The notes under the pieces were generated by a model. That model was not told the DNA's origin and did no database searches. It saw only the letters and a program-made list of their open reading frames with translations. A stretch of DNA of 59,379 bases from Actinomycetes bacterium. GTDB lineage: Bacteria > Actinomycetota > Actinomycetes > Propionibacteriales > Propionibacteriaceae. Position 1 is the stretch's first letter; the number at the start of each line of letters is the position of its first letter. The stretch covers positions 1 through 59,379 of the forward strand of contig JAEZVO010000079.1 of assembly GCA_023443125.1 (NCBI GenBank), written 5' to 3'. A program made the translations under genes and the position numbers. Shown in pieces: positions 25,279 through 34,200 of this stretch.

Positions 25279-26249
25279 GCAACTTCCTACGCATTTGGCT
25301 GGCCCCCTTCGTCGCTGTCCTGGCGTTCCTGGCAATTCTTCGCACGCTCGACGCCAACGGCCCGATGGTCGAACTGACTGGAGCTGCCTCGACCTTCGGC
25401 ACCCTGCTGCTGGCCATCGTCGTGCAGGCCGTACCGTTCCTCGTGTTGGGTGTCCTCGTCTCCGGCGCCATCGCTGCGTGGATGCCGAAGGACGTGCTCG
25501 CGAAGGTGACGCCGCGCTCACCGTGGCTCGCCGTCCCCACCGCCGGCGCCGCCGGCATGGTGCTGCCGGGGTGCGAATGCGCGTCGGTGCCGGTGTCGCA
25601 GTCGCTGATGCGTCGCGGACTCTCGCAGGCGGCTGCGCTGGCCTTCCTGCTCGCCGCTCCGGCGGTCAACCCCATCGTGCTGGTTGCCACCGCAGTGGCG
25701 TTCCAGGGCAACCAGATGATGGTCTGGGCGCGACTCGCTGCGTCGCTGCTCGCCGTCGTGGTGATCGGTTGGGTGTGGATCGCCGTCGGTAAGCAGGATT
25801 GGATGAAGTTGCAATCCGGGCACGAGCACGAGGGACAGTCCAAGGCAGAAATCTTCCGCGAAACGGCGATGCACGACCTGCTGCAGGCCGGCGGCTTTCT
25901 CGTCGTGGGTGCTGCCGCCGCGGCCGCGCTCAAGGTGTTCGTGCCCGCCGGCGTACTCGCGACGCTGACGGAGAACCCGTGGCTCGCCATCCTCGTGATG
26001 GCGGCGTTGGCCGTCGCGCTCTCGTTGTGTTCCGAGGCCGACGCGTTCGTCGTTTCGTCGCTCACGACGGTCTCCCCCACCGCGCAGCTGGCGTTCCTCG
26101 TCGTGGGCCCGATGGTGGACATCAAGCTGTTCGCGATGCAAAGCGGCGCGTTCGGCACGAAGTTCGCGACGCGTTTCATGCCGCTCACGCTGGTGGTGTG
26201 CATCCTCAGCGCTGCCCTGGTGGGCAGGCTGATGTTCGGGACGTTCTGA
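25275..26249 (+). CDS. COG0701 (YraQ/YcgR-like) permease
   Basis: A 324-residue integral membrane protein with about eight hydrophobic segments in two homologous halves. The conserved PGCECASVPVSQSLMRRG near residue 100 and LCSEADAFVVSSL near residue 255 are family hallmarks. A cytoplasmic His-rich loop (GHEHEGQSK) separates the halves. It is translationally coupled to the TIGR03943 protein and converges on purL with only 10 bases between stops. Substrate unknown. Confidence 0.88.
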   Translation: MSNFLRIWLAPFVAVLAFLAILRTLDANGPMVELTGAASTFGTLLLAIVVQAVPFLVLGVLVSGAIAAWMPKDVLAKVTPRSPWLAVPTAGAAGMVLPGCECASVPVSQSLMRRGLSQAAALAFLLAAPAVNPIVLVATAVAFQGNQMMVWARLAASLLAVVVIGWVWIAVGKQDWMKLQSGHEHEGQSKAEIFRETAMHDLLQAGGFLVVGAAAAAALKVFVPAGVLATLTENPWLAILVMAALAVALSLCSEADAFVVSSLTTVSPTAQLAFLVVGPMVDIKLFAMQSGAFGTKFATRFMPLTLVVCILSAALVGRLMFGTF

Positions 26250-26259
26250 ACAGCGCGCG

Positions 26260-28515
26260 TTAGCCGAAGGTTGCGGGCAGCGGCGCCTCCCACGCCGCGC
26301 GGGCTTCGTCGAGGGGAATGGAGAACTTGCCGACGAATTCGAGCTGGTTGTCGCCGGTGACCTCGCCGATGCGCGCGACGGGCACCCCGTGGGCGGCGCA
26401 CAGTTCCTCGAAGCGGGGCAGGTCGGCGCCGGAGAGCGAGACGAGCGCGCGTGCTGCGGATTCGCTGAACAGCTCGACGGTGGCGTCCTCTCCCGGCAGC
26501 GTCACGGCGAAGCCAGCGCCGTGGCGGAACGCGGACTCCGCGAGCGCGACGGCGAGCCCACCCTCGGACAGGTCGTGCGACGAGGTGAGCAGCCCCTCCT
26601 TGGCCGCCGCCTGGAACACTGCGGCGAGCGCCTTCTCTTCTGCCAGCCGCACCTTGGGCGGCATGCCGCCGAGGTGTCCGTCGTGGAGCTGCGTCTCCCA
26701 AATCGAACCCGAGAGTTCCTCGTCGGTGGTGCCGAGTAGGCAGATGGCGTCGCCGGTGTGCTGGAAGCCCGACTTGATGCGGGTGGCGACGTCGTCGATG
26801 ACACCCACGACGCCGATGGTCGGCGTCGGGAGGATGGCGGTGTCGCCGGTGGAGTTGTAGAGCGAGACGTTGCCGCCAGTGACCGGCGTGCCGAGCTCGC
26901 GGCAGCCGTCGACGAGCCCGAGCACCGTCTCGGCGAATTGCCACATGATCTCGGGGTTTTCCGGGTTGCCGTAGTTGAGGCAGTCGGTGATCGCGACGGG
27001 TTCGGCGCCGGAGACGGCCACGTTGCGGTAGGCCTCAGCCAGCGAGAGCTGCGCGCCCAGGTAGGGGTTGAGGAACGTGAAGCGGGAGTTGGCGTCCATC
27101 GCCATCGCGATGCCGAGGCCGGTCTCCTCGTCGATGCGGATCATGCCCGCGTCGTCCGGTTGCGCCATCACGGAATTGCCGCGCACGAAACGGTCGTATT
27201 GCCTTGTGATCCACGTCTTGTCGGCGATATTGGGGTGCGCGAGGACGTCGAGGAAGGCGCGTTTGAGCCCTTCGGGCGAGTTGTCGCGCGGGAGGTCTTC
27301 AGCCCGGTTGCCGTTGACCTCATCGAGCCATCCGGGGCGCCAGTAGGGGCGCTCGTAGACGGGGCCGTCGTGCGCGACGGTGGTGGGGTCAACGTCGACG
27401 ATGGTCTCGCCGTGCCAGTCGATCACGAGGCGGTCGCCGTCGGTGACCTCACCGATGACGGTGGCCTGCACGTCCCACTTCGCGCAGATCTCCATGAAGC
27501 GTTCGACCTTGTCAGGTTCGACGACGGCCATCATGCGCTCCTGCGATTCGCTCATGAGAATCTCTTCAGGCAGCAGCGACGGGTCGCGCAGCGGCACCGT
27601 GTCGAGCTCGATGTGCATGCCACCGTCGCCTGCCGACGCGAGCTCCGACGTGCCGCACGAGATGCCGGCGGCGCCGAGGTCTTGGATGCCGGAGATGAGG
27701 CCCTCGGCGAACAGCTCGAGCGTGCAGTCGATGAGCAGCTTCTCCATGAACGGGTCGCCCACCTGCACGCTGGGGCGCTTCGTCGGGCCGTCCTCGTCGA
27801 ATGCCTCCGACGCGAGGATCGACGCGCCGCCGATGCCGTCGCCACCCGTGGCCGAACCGAACAGGATCACCTTGTTGCCGACGCCGCGCGCGAACGCGAG
27901 ATGGAGGTCTTCGTGGCGCAGCACGCCGACGCAGAACGCGTTGACGAGCGGGTTTGCCCGGTAGGTGTCGTGGAACTGCACCTCTCCCCCGACGTTGGGC
28001 AGGCCGAGGCAGTTACCGTAGCCACCCACGCCGGCGACGACGCCGGGCAAAACGCGCTTGGTGTCATCGTCGTCGAGCGGGCCGAAGCGCAGCGAGTCCA
28101 TCACTGCGATGGGGCGGGCGCCCATGGCGAGGATGTCACGCACGATGCCGCCGACGCCGGTGGCGGCGCCTTGGTACGGCTCGACGTAGCTGGGGTGGTT
28201 GTGCGACTCGGCCTTGAAGGTGACCGCCCAGCCCTGGCCCACGTCGACGACGCCGGCCTGCTCGCCGATGCCCGCCAGGAGCGGGCCGCGCGGCGTCTCC
28301 TGGCTCAGCTCACCGAACTTCTTGAGGTGCACCTTGGAGGACTTGTAGGAGCAGTGTTCCGACCACATCACCGAGTACATGGCGAGCTCGCCCGAGGTGG
28401 GGCGGCGGCCGAGAATCTCACGAATGCGCGCGTACTCGTCGTCCTTGACGCCTAGGGCAGCGTACGGCTGTTCCAGGTCGGGGGTGTTGATCGCGTTCGA
28501 AACTGTGTCTACCAC
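26260..28515 (-). CDS. purL: Phosphoribosylformylglycinamidine synthase, large subunit (PurL)
   Basis: Makes FGAM from FGAR using ammonia supplied by PurQ, with PurS as bridge. The 751-residue length marks the small type that needs separate PurS and PurQ, both present at 30245-31149. Motifs include MWSEHCSYKSSKVHL, FKAESHNHPSYVEPY, GVGGIVRDILAMGARP and a C-terminal DLSEGGLAVALAE. The start is the GTG at 28515, 7 nt after TAGATT and without Shine-Dalgarno, giving a leaderless message. It is transcribed apart from purSQ, with a sigma-factor operon in between. Confidence 0.95.
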   Translation of the reverse strand: MVDTVSNAINTPDLEQPYAALGVKDDEYARIREILGRRPTSGELAMYSVMWSEHCSYKSSKVHLKKFGELSQETPRGPLLAGIGEQAGVVDVGQGWAVTFKAESHNHPSYVEPYQGAATGVGGIVRDILAMGARPIAVMDSLRFGPLDDDDTKRVLPGVVAGVGGYGNCLGLPNVGGEVQFHDTYRANPLVNAFCVGVLRHEDLHLAFARGVGNKVILFGSATGGDGIGGASILASEAFDEDGPTKRPSVQVGDPFMEKLLIDCTLELFAEGLISGIQDLGAAGISCGTSELASAGDGGMHIELDTVPLRDPSLLPEEILMSESQERMMAVVEPDKVERFMEICAKWDVQATVIGEVTDGDRLVIDWHGETIVDVDPTTVAHDGPVYERPYWRPGWLDEVNGNRAEDLPRDNSPEGLKRAFLDVLAHPNIADKTWITRQYDRFVRGNSVMAQPDDAGMIRIDEETGLGIAMAMDANSRFTFLNPYLGAQLSLAEAYRNVAVSGAEPVAITDCLNYGNPENPEIMWQFAETVLGLVDGCRELGTPVTGGNVSLYNSTGDTAILPTPTIGVVGVIDDVATRIKSGFQHTGDAICLLGTTDEELSGSIWETQLHDGHLGGMPPKVRLAEEKALAAVFQAAAKEGLLTSSHDLSEGGLAVALAESAFRHGAGFAVTLPGEDATVELFSESAARALVSLSGADLPRFEELCAAHGVPVARIGEVTGDNQLEFVGKFSIPLDEARAAWEAPLPATFG

Positions 28516-28522
28516 GCACCAC

Positions 28523-28528
28523 AATCTA
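28523..28528 (-). promoter_or_regulatory. -10 box for leaderless purL
   Basis: TAGATT on the minus strand, 7 nt before the GTG at 28515. Palindrome copy 3 starts 60 bases upstream of it. Confidence 0.6.
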
Positions 28529-28588
28529 CCTGGTGTGCATCGATTGCGGGCGGCACCTCCGCTCCTGGTGCCTGGGCACTCGAAAAAG

Positions 28589-28666
28589 TTGACCGTTATC
28601 CTCCATCAGAAGCTTGCGGACCCCCGTTATCGGGGATTTCTTGCAGGCGTGGAGGATAACGGTCAA
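28589..28666. repeat. Palindromic element, copy 3 (solitary)
   Basis: A 78-bp element with perfect 17-bp inverted ends (TTGACCGTTATCCTCCA and its complement, 28589-28605 and 28650-28666) and an inner CCCCGTTATCGGGG stem. It is oriented like copy 2. No nuclease gene is next to it; it sits between the purL promoter and the end of the sigma-factor partner gene. Confidence 0.93.
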
Positions 28667-28694
28667 TTGGGGGGCGCCGGCCCTCAGCGCATCG

Positions 28695-29702
28695 CTACTG
28701 GGCGAGCGGCTTGAGGGTTGATTGGATCGTCACCGCATCGGCAGGCACGTGCGCCTCGGCCAGTTGGTGAATAGTCGTTTCGGTGGCTTCATCGATGTAC
28801 CAGGCGGACACCATGACCCCTTGGTTGTCTGTGGACACGCGCAGGTCCGGCACTTCCCTGCGCAAGGGAACCAGCGCGTCGTGCGCGGCTTGGATCTGCT
28901 TGGCGCTGGGCACCTCTTCTCGTGCTTCGACGCACAGCTCGCCTTGCCACACCTCTCGCAGGCTCTTGAATGCACCCTCGGCGTCTTGTCTGACCACCAC
29001 GTTGAAGGCGTTCGAACCGTCGCTCACCCACAGATCGACGTAGCCAGGCAGCGCCTCGGCTTTGCGGACGAGCGCATCGCGGTCGTTTCGTCCGCCCTTC
29101 TTCGCGCCAGCCAAGGGATCCTCACACAGCTGCGGGAAGTCGAAGGGGTCTTCGTCGACGGCTGCCGCACCCTTGGGCTGCTCCAGCGTCGGCTGCTGGG
29201 TCAGCGTGAAGGTTTGCTTCGTGCTGTCGAAGTGCCCGACGACCCACGCGTCCGCAATGCGGAACTCTGGCGCTTCCGTGTATTTGCTGGCCTCGATCTT
29301 CTCCCAATCGATCTCGCCGGTCACGGTCGGCCCTTCACACTGCGGGGGCGCGCTCTCCATCACTACGGCGCACATCATCACCGGGGACTTCGCATCCTTG
29401 CGCAGCAACGTCACCTGTCCCGCGACGAGTTGCTGGCCGGGCTCGACACTCGGCGACGAGGGCTGCTCGGAGAGCACCTCCTCACTCTGTGTCGCTCCGG
29501 GAACGGCGTCCACATATGTCGACGGCCCTGTGGGTTTCCCGGTTTGTAGGAACACAGCTCCGACCGCCACCAAGGCCACTGCCGCCGTTGCGGTGCCAGC
29601 GGCGAGCGTTTGGCGCCGACGCCGACGCTTGCGTACACCGCTCGCAAGGCCACGCGTAGACATGCTGGGCGCGAGATCTTCAAGTTGATCATGCAGGTTC
29701 AT
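28695..29702 (-). CDS. Membrane-anchored partner of an ECF sigma factor (putative anti-sigma)
   Basis: A 335-residue protein: a short cytoplasmic N-terminus (MNLHDQLEDLAPSMSTRGLA), an Arg-rich RKRRRRR patch, one membrane segment (about residues 33-52) and a long extracytoplasmic domain. It overlaps the sigma gene by ATGA, the arrangement of sigma/anti-sigma pairs. It has no zinc-binding HxxxCxxC motif, and the outer domain is not one I recognise. Two cysteines lie in its middle (MMCAVV, PQCEGP). Anti-sigma activity is inferred from position and topology. Confidence 0.75.
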   Translation of the reverse strand: MNLHDQLEDLAPSMSTRGLASGVRKRRRRRQTLAAGTATAAVALVAVGAVFLQTGKPTGPSTYVDAVPGATQSEEVLSEQPSSPSVEPGQQLVAGQVTLLRKDAKSPVMMCAVVMESAPPQCEGPTVTGEIDWEKIEASKYTEAPEFRIADAWVVGHFDSTKQTFTLTQQPTLEQPKGAAAVDEDPFDFPQLCEDPLAGAKKGGRNDRDALVRKAEALPGYVDLWVSDGSNAFNVVVRQDAEGAFKSLREVWQGELCVEAREEVPSAKQIQAAHDALVPLRREVPDLRVSTDNQGVMVSAWYIDEATETTIHQLAEAHVPADAVTIQSTLKPLAQ

Positions 29703-30172
29703 GCGAGTTCCTCCTCTTCAACCAGCCCGCTGTTGCGCAGGACCTGGATTCCTCGGTGGAGGTGGGCTTTGACCGTCCCTTCCGGCACGCCAAGCGTTTT
29801 GGCCACTTGCGGCACAGTGAGATCGTCGAAGTACCGCAGCGTGATGGCCGCTCGCTGTGGGCGGCTGAGCGTGCGCAAGGCACGCGCAAGGTCCAGCCTG
29901 ACTTCAACTCGGGCATCAGCATCGGAGCGATCCGGCATGTGTTCGACGGGCTGCTCATGCCAGCTTCGCCGACGCCACCACGAGATGTACGTGCGGTGCA
30001 GGGTTGTGCGCACGTACCCCTCGAAGCGATCGTCATCCCCGTCGTACTTGCTCCAGCACTTCACGAGTGCAGTCTGGAGCAGATCCTCGGCGTGCTGCCG
30101 ATCCCCGGTGAGCAGCCACGCAGCGCGGAGCAACCGCTCACCGCGGTCGAGGATGAATTCGTCGAAGCCCAT
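29699..30172 (-). CDS. ECF RNA polymerase sigma factor (SigE-like family)
   Basis: A 157-residue sigma factor. Region 2 spans about residues 8-70 (GDRQHAEDLLQTALVKCWSK) and region 4 spans about 95-150 (LSRPQRAAITLRYFDDLTVP, then EGTVKAHLHRG helix-turn-helix). Regions 1 and 3 are absent. The ATG at 30172 has a strong GGAGGTAA site; the same GGAGGTAA word recurs once more just upstream. It is coupled to the membrane partner downstream. Regulon and inducing signal cannot be read from sequence. Confidence 0.92.
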   Translation of the reverse strand: MGFDEFILDRGERLLRAAWLLTGDRQHAEDLLQTALVKCWSKYDGDDDRFEGYVRTTLHRTYISWWRRRSWHEQPVEHMPDRSDADARVEVRLDLARALRTLSRPQRAAITLRYFDDLTVPQVAKTLGVPEGTVKAHLHRGIQVLRNSGLVEEEELA

Positions 30173-30244
30173 GTGTTACCTCCAATTACCTCCAACCAGT
30201 TACACGCTTTCAAGTACGTGAACCGTTGCAGGCGGGACGAAGAA

Positions 30245-30913
30245 TTATCGCTGGAGGAAGGTCAGCACGGATTCGAAGAAGCGGCGACCGTCGACGGACG
30301 TGGCGGTGAGTTCCTCGACGTTGTGTTCGGGGTGCGGCATGAGGCCGACGACGTTGCCGCTCTCGTTCGTGATGCCGGCGATGTCGTTGGCTGAGCCGTT
30401 GGGGTTGTCGAGGTAGCGGAACACTACTTGGTCGTTGTCTTCCAGCTTGCGCAGCACCTCGGGTGCCGCCTGGAAGTTGCCCTCGCCATTCTTCAGCGCG
30501 ATGGTGATCTCTTCGCCCTTGCTGAACCCGCACGTCCAGACGGTGTCTTTCGTCTCGACGCGCAGACGCTCGTCGCGGCAAATGAACTGCTGGCCGGCGT
30601 TGCGAATCATCGCGCCTTCGAGGAGGTGCGCTTCGCAGAGAATCTGGAACCCATTGCAGATACCGAGGATCGGCATGCCCTTGTGTGCGGCGTCGATGAC
30701 GGTGGCCATCACGGGGCTCAAACTCGAGATGGCGCCGCAGCGCAGATAGTCACCATAAGAGAATCCGCCGGGCAGGACGATGGCGTCGACATCACGGATG
30801 GAGTCCGACGCGTGCCACAGCGGCACTGCGTCCGCACCGCTCAGACGCACCGCGCGCAGCGCGTCGTGATCGTCGAGCGAGCCGGGGAATGTGACGACTC
30901 CGATCTTGGTCAT
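30245..30913 (-). CDS. purQ: Phosphoribosylformylglycinamidine synthase, glutaminase subunit
   Basis: A 222-residue class I glutamine amidotransferase that feeds ammonia to PurL. The nucleophile lies in GICNGFQILCEA, the N-terminal substrate loop is LPGGFSYGDYLRCGA, and the catalytic His-Glu is in MPHPEHNVEEL. The ATG at 30913 overlaps the purS stop (ATGA). It forms the purS-purQ unit and ends about 70 bases before the sigma-factor start. Confidence 0.96.
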   Translation of the reverse strand: MTKIGVVTFPGSLDDHDALRAVRLSGADAVPLWHASDSIRDVDAIVLPGGFSYGDYLRCGAISSLSPVMATVIDAAHKGMPILGICNGFQILCEAHLLEGAMIRNAGQQFICRDERLRVETKDTVWTCGFSKGEEITIALKNGEGNFQAAPEVLRKLEDNDQVVFRYLDNPNGSANDIAGITNESGNVVGLMPHPEHNVEELTATSVDGRRFFESVLTFLQR

Positions 30914-31149
30914 TCGGTCACCACGTCGAACGACTCGATGACGGTGTTGGCCAGCAGCGTCTCGGCTGCCGCGCGGATCTGGGCGAGCACCTCGTCGGTG
31001 ACTTCACCCTCAACCTCGATCTCGAACCGCTTTCCCTGACGCACAGTGAGGCCCTGGAAACCGAGACGGTGCAGTGCGCCGGTGACGGCCTTCCCCTGGG
31101 GGTCAAGAATCTCCGGCTTCGGCATAACGTTGACGACGACGCGTGGCAT
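30910..31149 (-). CDS. purS: Phosphoribosylformylglycinamidine synthase subunit PurS
   Basis: A 79-residue protein that bridges PurL and PurQ. MPRVVVNVMPKPEILDPQGK, then ALHRLGFQGL and VRQGKRFEIEVEG, are characteristic. The ATG at 31149 lies exactly 7 nt after TAGGCT and has no Shine-Dalgarno, so it starts a leaderless purS-purQ message; the longer frame to 31257 crosses the terminator hairpin of the neighbouring gene. Confidence 0.96.
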   Translation of the reverse strand: MPRVVVNVMPKPEILDPQGKAVTGALHRLGFQGLTVRQGKRFEIEVEGEVTDEVLAQIRAAAETLLANTVIESFDVVTE

Positions 31150-31156
31150 AGCCAGC

Positions 31157-31162
31157 AGCCTA
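31157..31162 (-). promoter_or_regulatory. -10 box for leaderless purSQ
   Basis: TAGGCT on the minus strand, 7 nt before the ATG at 31149. Confidence 0.6.
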
Positions 31163-31215
31163 CCGGTTCCCCACGAGAGATTCCCGTCGGCAGGCAAATG
31201 TGGGCGAAACACGTC

Positions 31216-31251
31216 GAGAGGGGACCGAGGCCTGCACCTCGATCCCCTCTC
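31216..31251 (-). terminator. Strong terminator-like hairpin after the PIG-L gene
   Basis: A 15-bp stem with one G-T-type mismatch (GAGAGGGGACCGAGG / CCTCGATCCCCTCTC) and a 6-nt loop, about 20 bases past the stop at 31272. The following T-tract is weak (GTGTTTC). Confidence 0.65.
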
Positions 31252-31271
31252 ATCCACAGCCAGTTACTGCG

Positions 31272-34200
31272 TCAGCATCCCGTCTTCGGCATGCCAGGCT
31301 TGAGTGGCTTGTCGACGACGCCCGGGCCGTCCGGCTTGTCCGGCTTGTCTGGCTTGTCGGGCTTCGGCTGGTCGCCGGCGGGCTGGATCGGGTACGCCCA
31401 GGCGGTCACGCCGTCGCCGTTATCCTTACCCTGCTCTTCCCACGAGAGCAGCAGCTCGCTGTCAGATGCGAGCTCGGCCAGCACGTCGCTGGACACGGGG
31501 ATCGTGAACTTGCCCTTGCCAGCCTTCACGTCGACGGAACCGTCGGCCTTCAGCCTGCCGCCCATGTCAGGGGCCCACTTGGGCGCCTTGCCGTCTTCGT
31601 CGGAGCAGGCGTCGAACCCGTCGGTGTCACCCTCACAGCTGGACGTCCACACGGGAACGAAACGAGGGTCACCCTTCCAGACGAACCCGCGCAGCGTACC
31701 GGCGGCCTTCGCGTCGTAGCTCACGACGATGCCGTCGCCCTCGAAGCTCACGTCCGTCACGGTGAGGGAATCCGTCGGCTGCACGCCAGACATCGTCACG
31801 CCGCGCATCGCGGACTGGTGGATGGTCTGCGGCGACTCCACACCCTTCAATGCGGTGTCCGGGATGACGGGATCGCTCGCCTCCGTCGAGCGGTCCGCCG
31901 GGGGCTCGTAGCCCTCGAGGTACGCGTGACCCCAACGGTAGGGCTCGGACTGCTGACTGCCAAAGGCCGACCACGCGGTGCGAGTCTCACCGATGAAATC
32001 ACGGTTGTCCGAGTCGTAGGGCGTGAGGTTGAAGCCCATGTACTGCGGGTCAAGTTCGTTGGTGGCGGCGTCACCGGTGGGCGCGGCGCTCGTCGGTCCG
32101 ACCGCGGCCGGGAGCACGTCGAGCGGAACCTTCACCTCCACCTCGTACGTGCCATCTTCGTACTTGCCGTTGGTGTCACGCTTCACCTGCGCCGCCACCT
32201 CGACGCCAGGAGCGTTCGGAGCGTTGGCGATGGTCTCGGCGAGCGGCCCGGAAGAGAAGCCCTGGTGGTTGTCGGCGTCGCGCGACCAGCAGGGGCCGTT
32301 CTTGCCGTTGCCGTTCTTGCCCTCCGGATCGTCGGTGAAGGGGAACATGCCGAGCTTGAAGGTGCTCGAGGTGTCCGCGGAGTCGCCGCGCGGGTCAGCG
32401 AGCAGCTCCACCGAGTCCACCAGCCAGTGCCCGAAGCAGCGGTCGGGGGTAGCCGCTGCGCTCGCGGTGTCGTCGACCACGGTGATGTGCGCGTAGAGCG
32501 CATCCTCGTACCAACCGAGCTTGGCTTCAGAGCCCTCGCCGCAGTCGGTGCCGTCAGGGTCGCAGTCGTCGCCTTCCCACACCTTTCCGACGGGGATCGC
32601 CTCGCCCGCGTAGGCGTCGTCGGCCTTACCGTCGATCGTCGGGGCCTTGTCGAGCTGCTTGATGACAGTCGACGGCACGAGGTACATCTGCAGCGTCTCT
32701 TCCGACGTGCTGGACGCCGTGGTGGTCGTGGCCTTGAACTCCACGACCTCCTTCTCCTTGGACGCCTTTCCGCCCACGGCCTTCGGGTCGGTGTGCGTCA
32801 CGGTGAAGCTCACCGTGGCGGTGCCGTCGGGCTTGACGTTGCTGAACGGCTTCGTCGCCTCCTCGACGACGAATCCCTCCGGAACGCTGAGCGCAACCTC
32901 ACCCGACTGCGTCTCGCTGGTGCGGTTCGACACCTCGACGTTCACCGTCTTCGTCTCGCCAGCACCAATGTTGTCGATGGCCGGCGAACGTCCGTAGATG
33001 TGCACGCCGTGCTTCTCGTTCCACTCGTCGAGTTCCGCCGAGTTACCGGAACGCTCGAAGAGGCCCTGCACCTTCGGCACCGCCTGCACCCGCGTGTTGT
33101 TCCACGCGGTCTTGCCGCCGCCCTTGAACGATGCCGCGAGCTGCTGCAGCGCCACCGGCGCATCCGCCGACGGGGTGACGGTGAACGTCGCCTCCGCCTT
33201 GGCCTTGCCGCCCACCTGCACAGGGTCGCTCACCGTCCAGCCCTTCGGCACGTCGAGGGTGAGGGAGCCCGTCGGAACGGTGCCTTCCGGCACCTCGAGC
33301 GAGACGTCAACCTTGAACGGTTCGCCTGCTGCCACGTGGAACTGCTCCGGCGTGATGCGGAAGATGGTCTCGAGCGGGAACCCGCCGGCATCGGGCACAG
33401 CAGCGCCCTGGAAGAGCGCGTCGTCCTTGTTGCCGGCGTCGGTGCCGTTGGGCTGCATCGGCACGACGGAGTCCAGCACTGCGAACCGGAGGCACTGAGC
33501 GTCCCATGGGTCCTTCTGCATGACCCTCGCCTGCGTGGGGTGCGCACGCCCGCCTTCGCGGCCCACCTGCGCCCACGTCTTCGGGGTGCCTGCGGCGATG
33601 CCCGCGGTGTTGCCCTTCACCCACTTGTACGGCGACTCGTAGCCAGACCACGTGCCCACCATCGTGAAGGGGTTGTCGGCGTTCGGCTTGTATCCAACGT
33701 TGCAGTTGGGCGCTTCCTGCCCGCCCTCGCCGTCATACTTGAAGCCCCATCCCGTCTGCTGGATGACCTTCTTCACCTGCCACGGCTTCACGGCACCCAC
33801 GCCCTCGAACTGCTCGGGGAAGCGCTCGGGGTCGGCAGCGGCCTCGACGGCCTCCCAGACAAGCCTGCCGGCGTACTGGTGGTTACCGTGGCCGTAGTCG
33901 AAGTTCGGAGACCAGCCAATCATCACCGACGGGCGTGTCTCGCGAATCACGCGCACGATGCGGCGCAGCGTGTCCTCCCCGTCCCAGGCGCGCTCTGTCA
34001 GCGGCGCCGAGGTGTTGTAGAAGAAGTCGACCTTGTCGATATTGAAGATGTCGACGGTGCCCGTGCGCACGTGCGAGGCGCGGTCTTCATTCTCACGACG
34101 AAGCCCCAGATCAGGGCCCGACTCGTTACCCACCGAGTTCGACCCGCCTTCCCCACGGGTGACCATGATGATGCCGCACTTGATGTCATAGAGGTCTCCC

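Noticed and set aside
25241..26944. 567-codon open frame spanning the COG0701 permease and purL ends
   Set aside because: It crosses two convergent real genes in a shadow frame and has no coherent protein character.
26758..28455. 565-codon open frame opposite purL
   Set aside because: Antisense shadow with no family resemblance; purL on the other strand is unambiguous.
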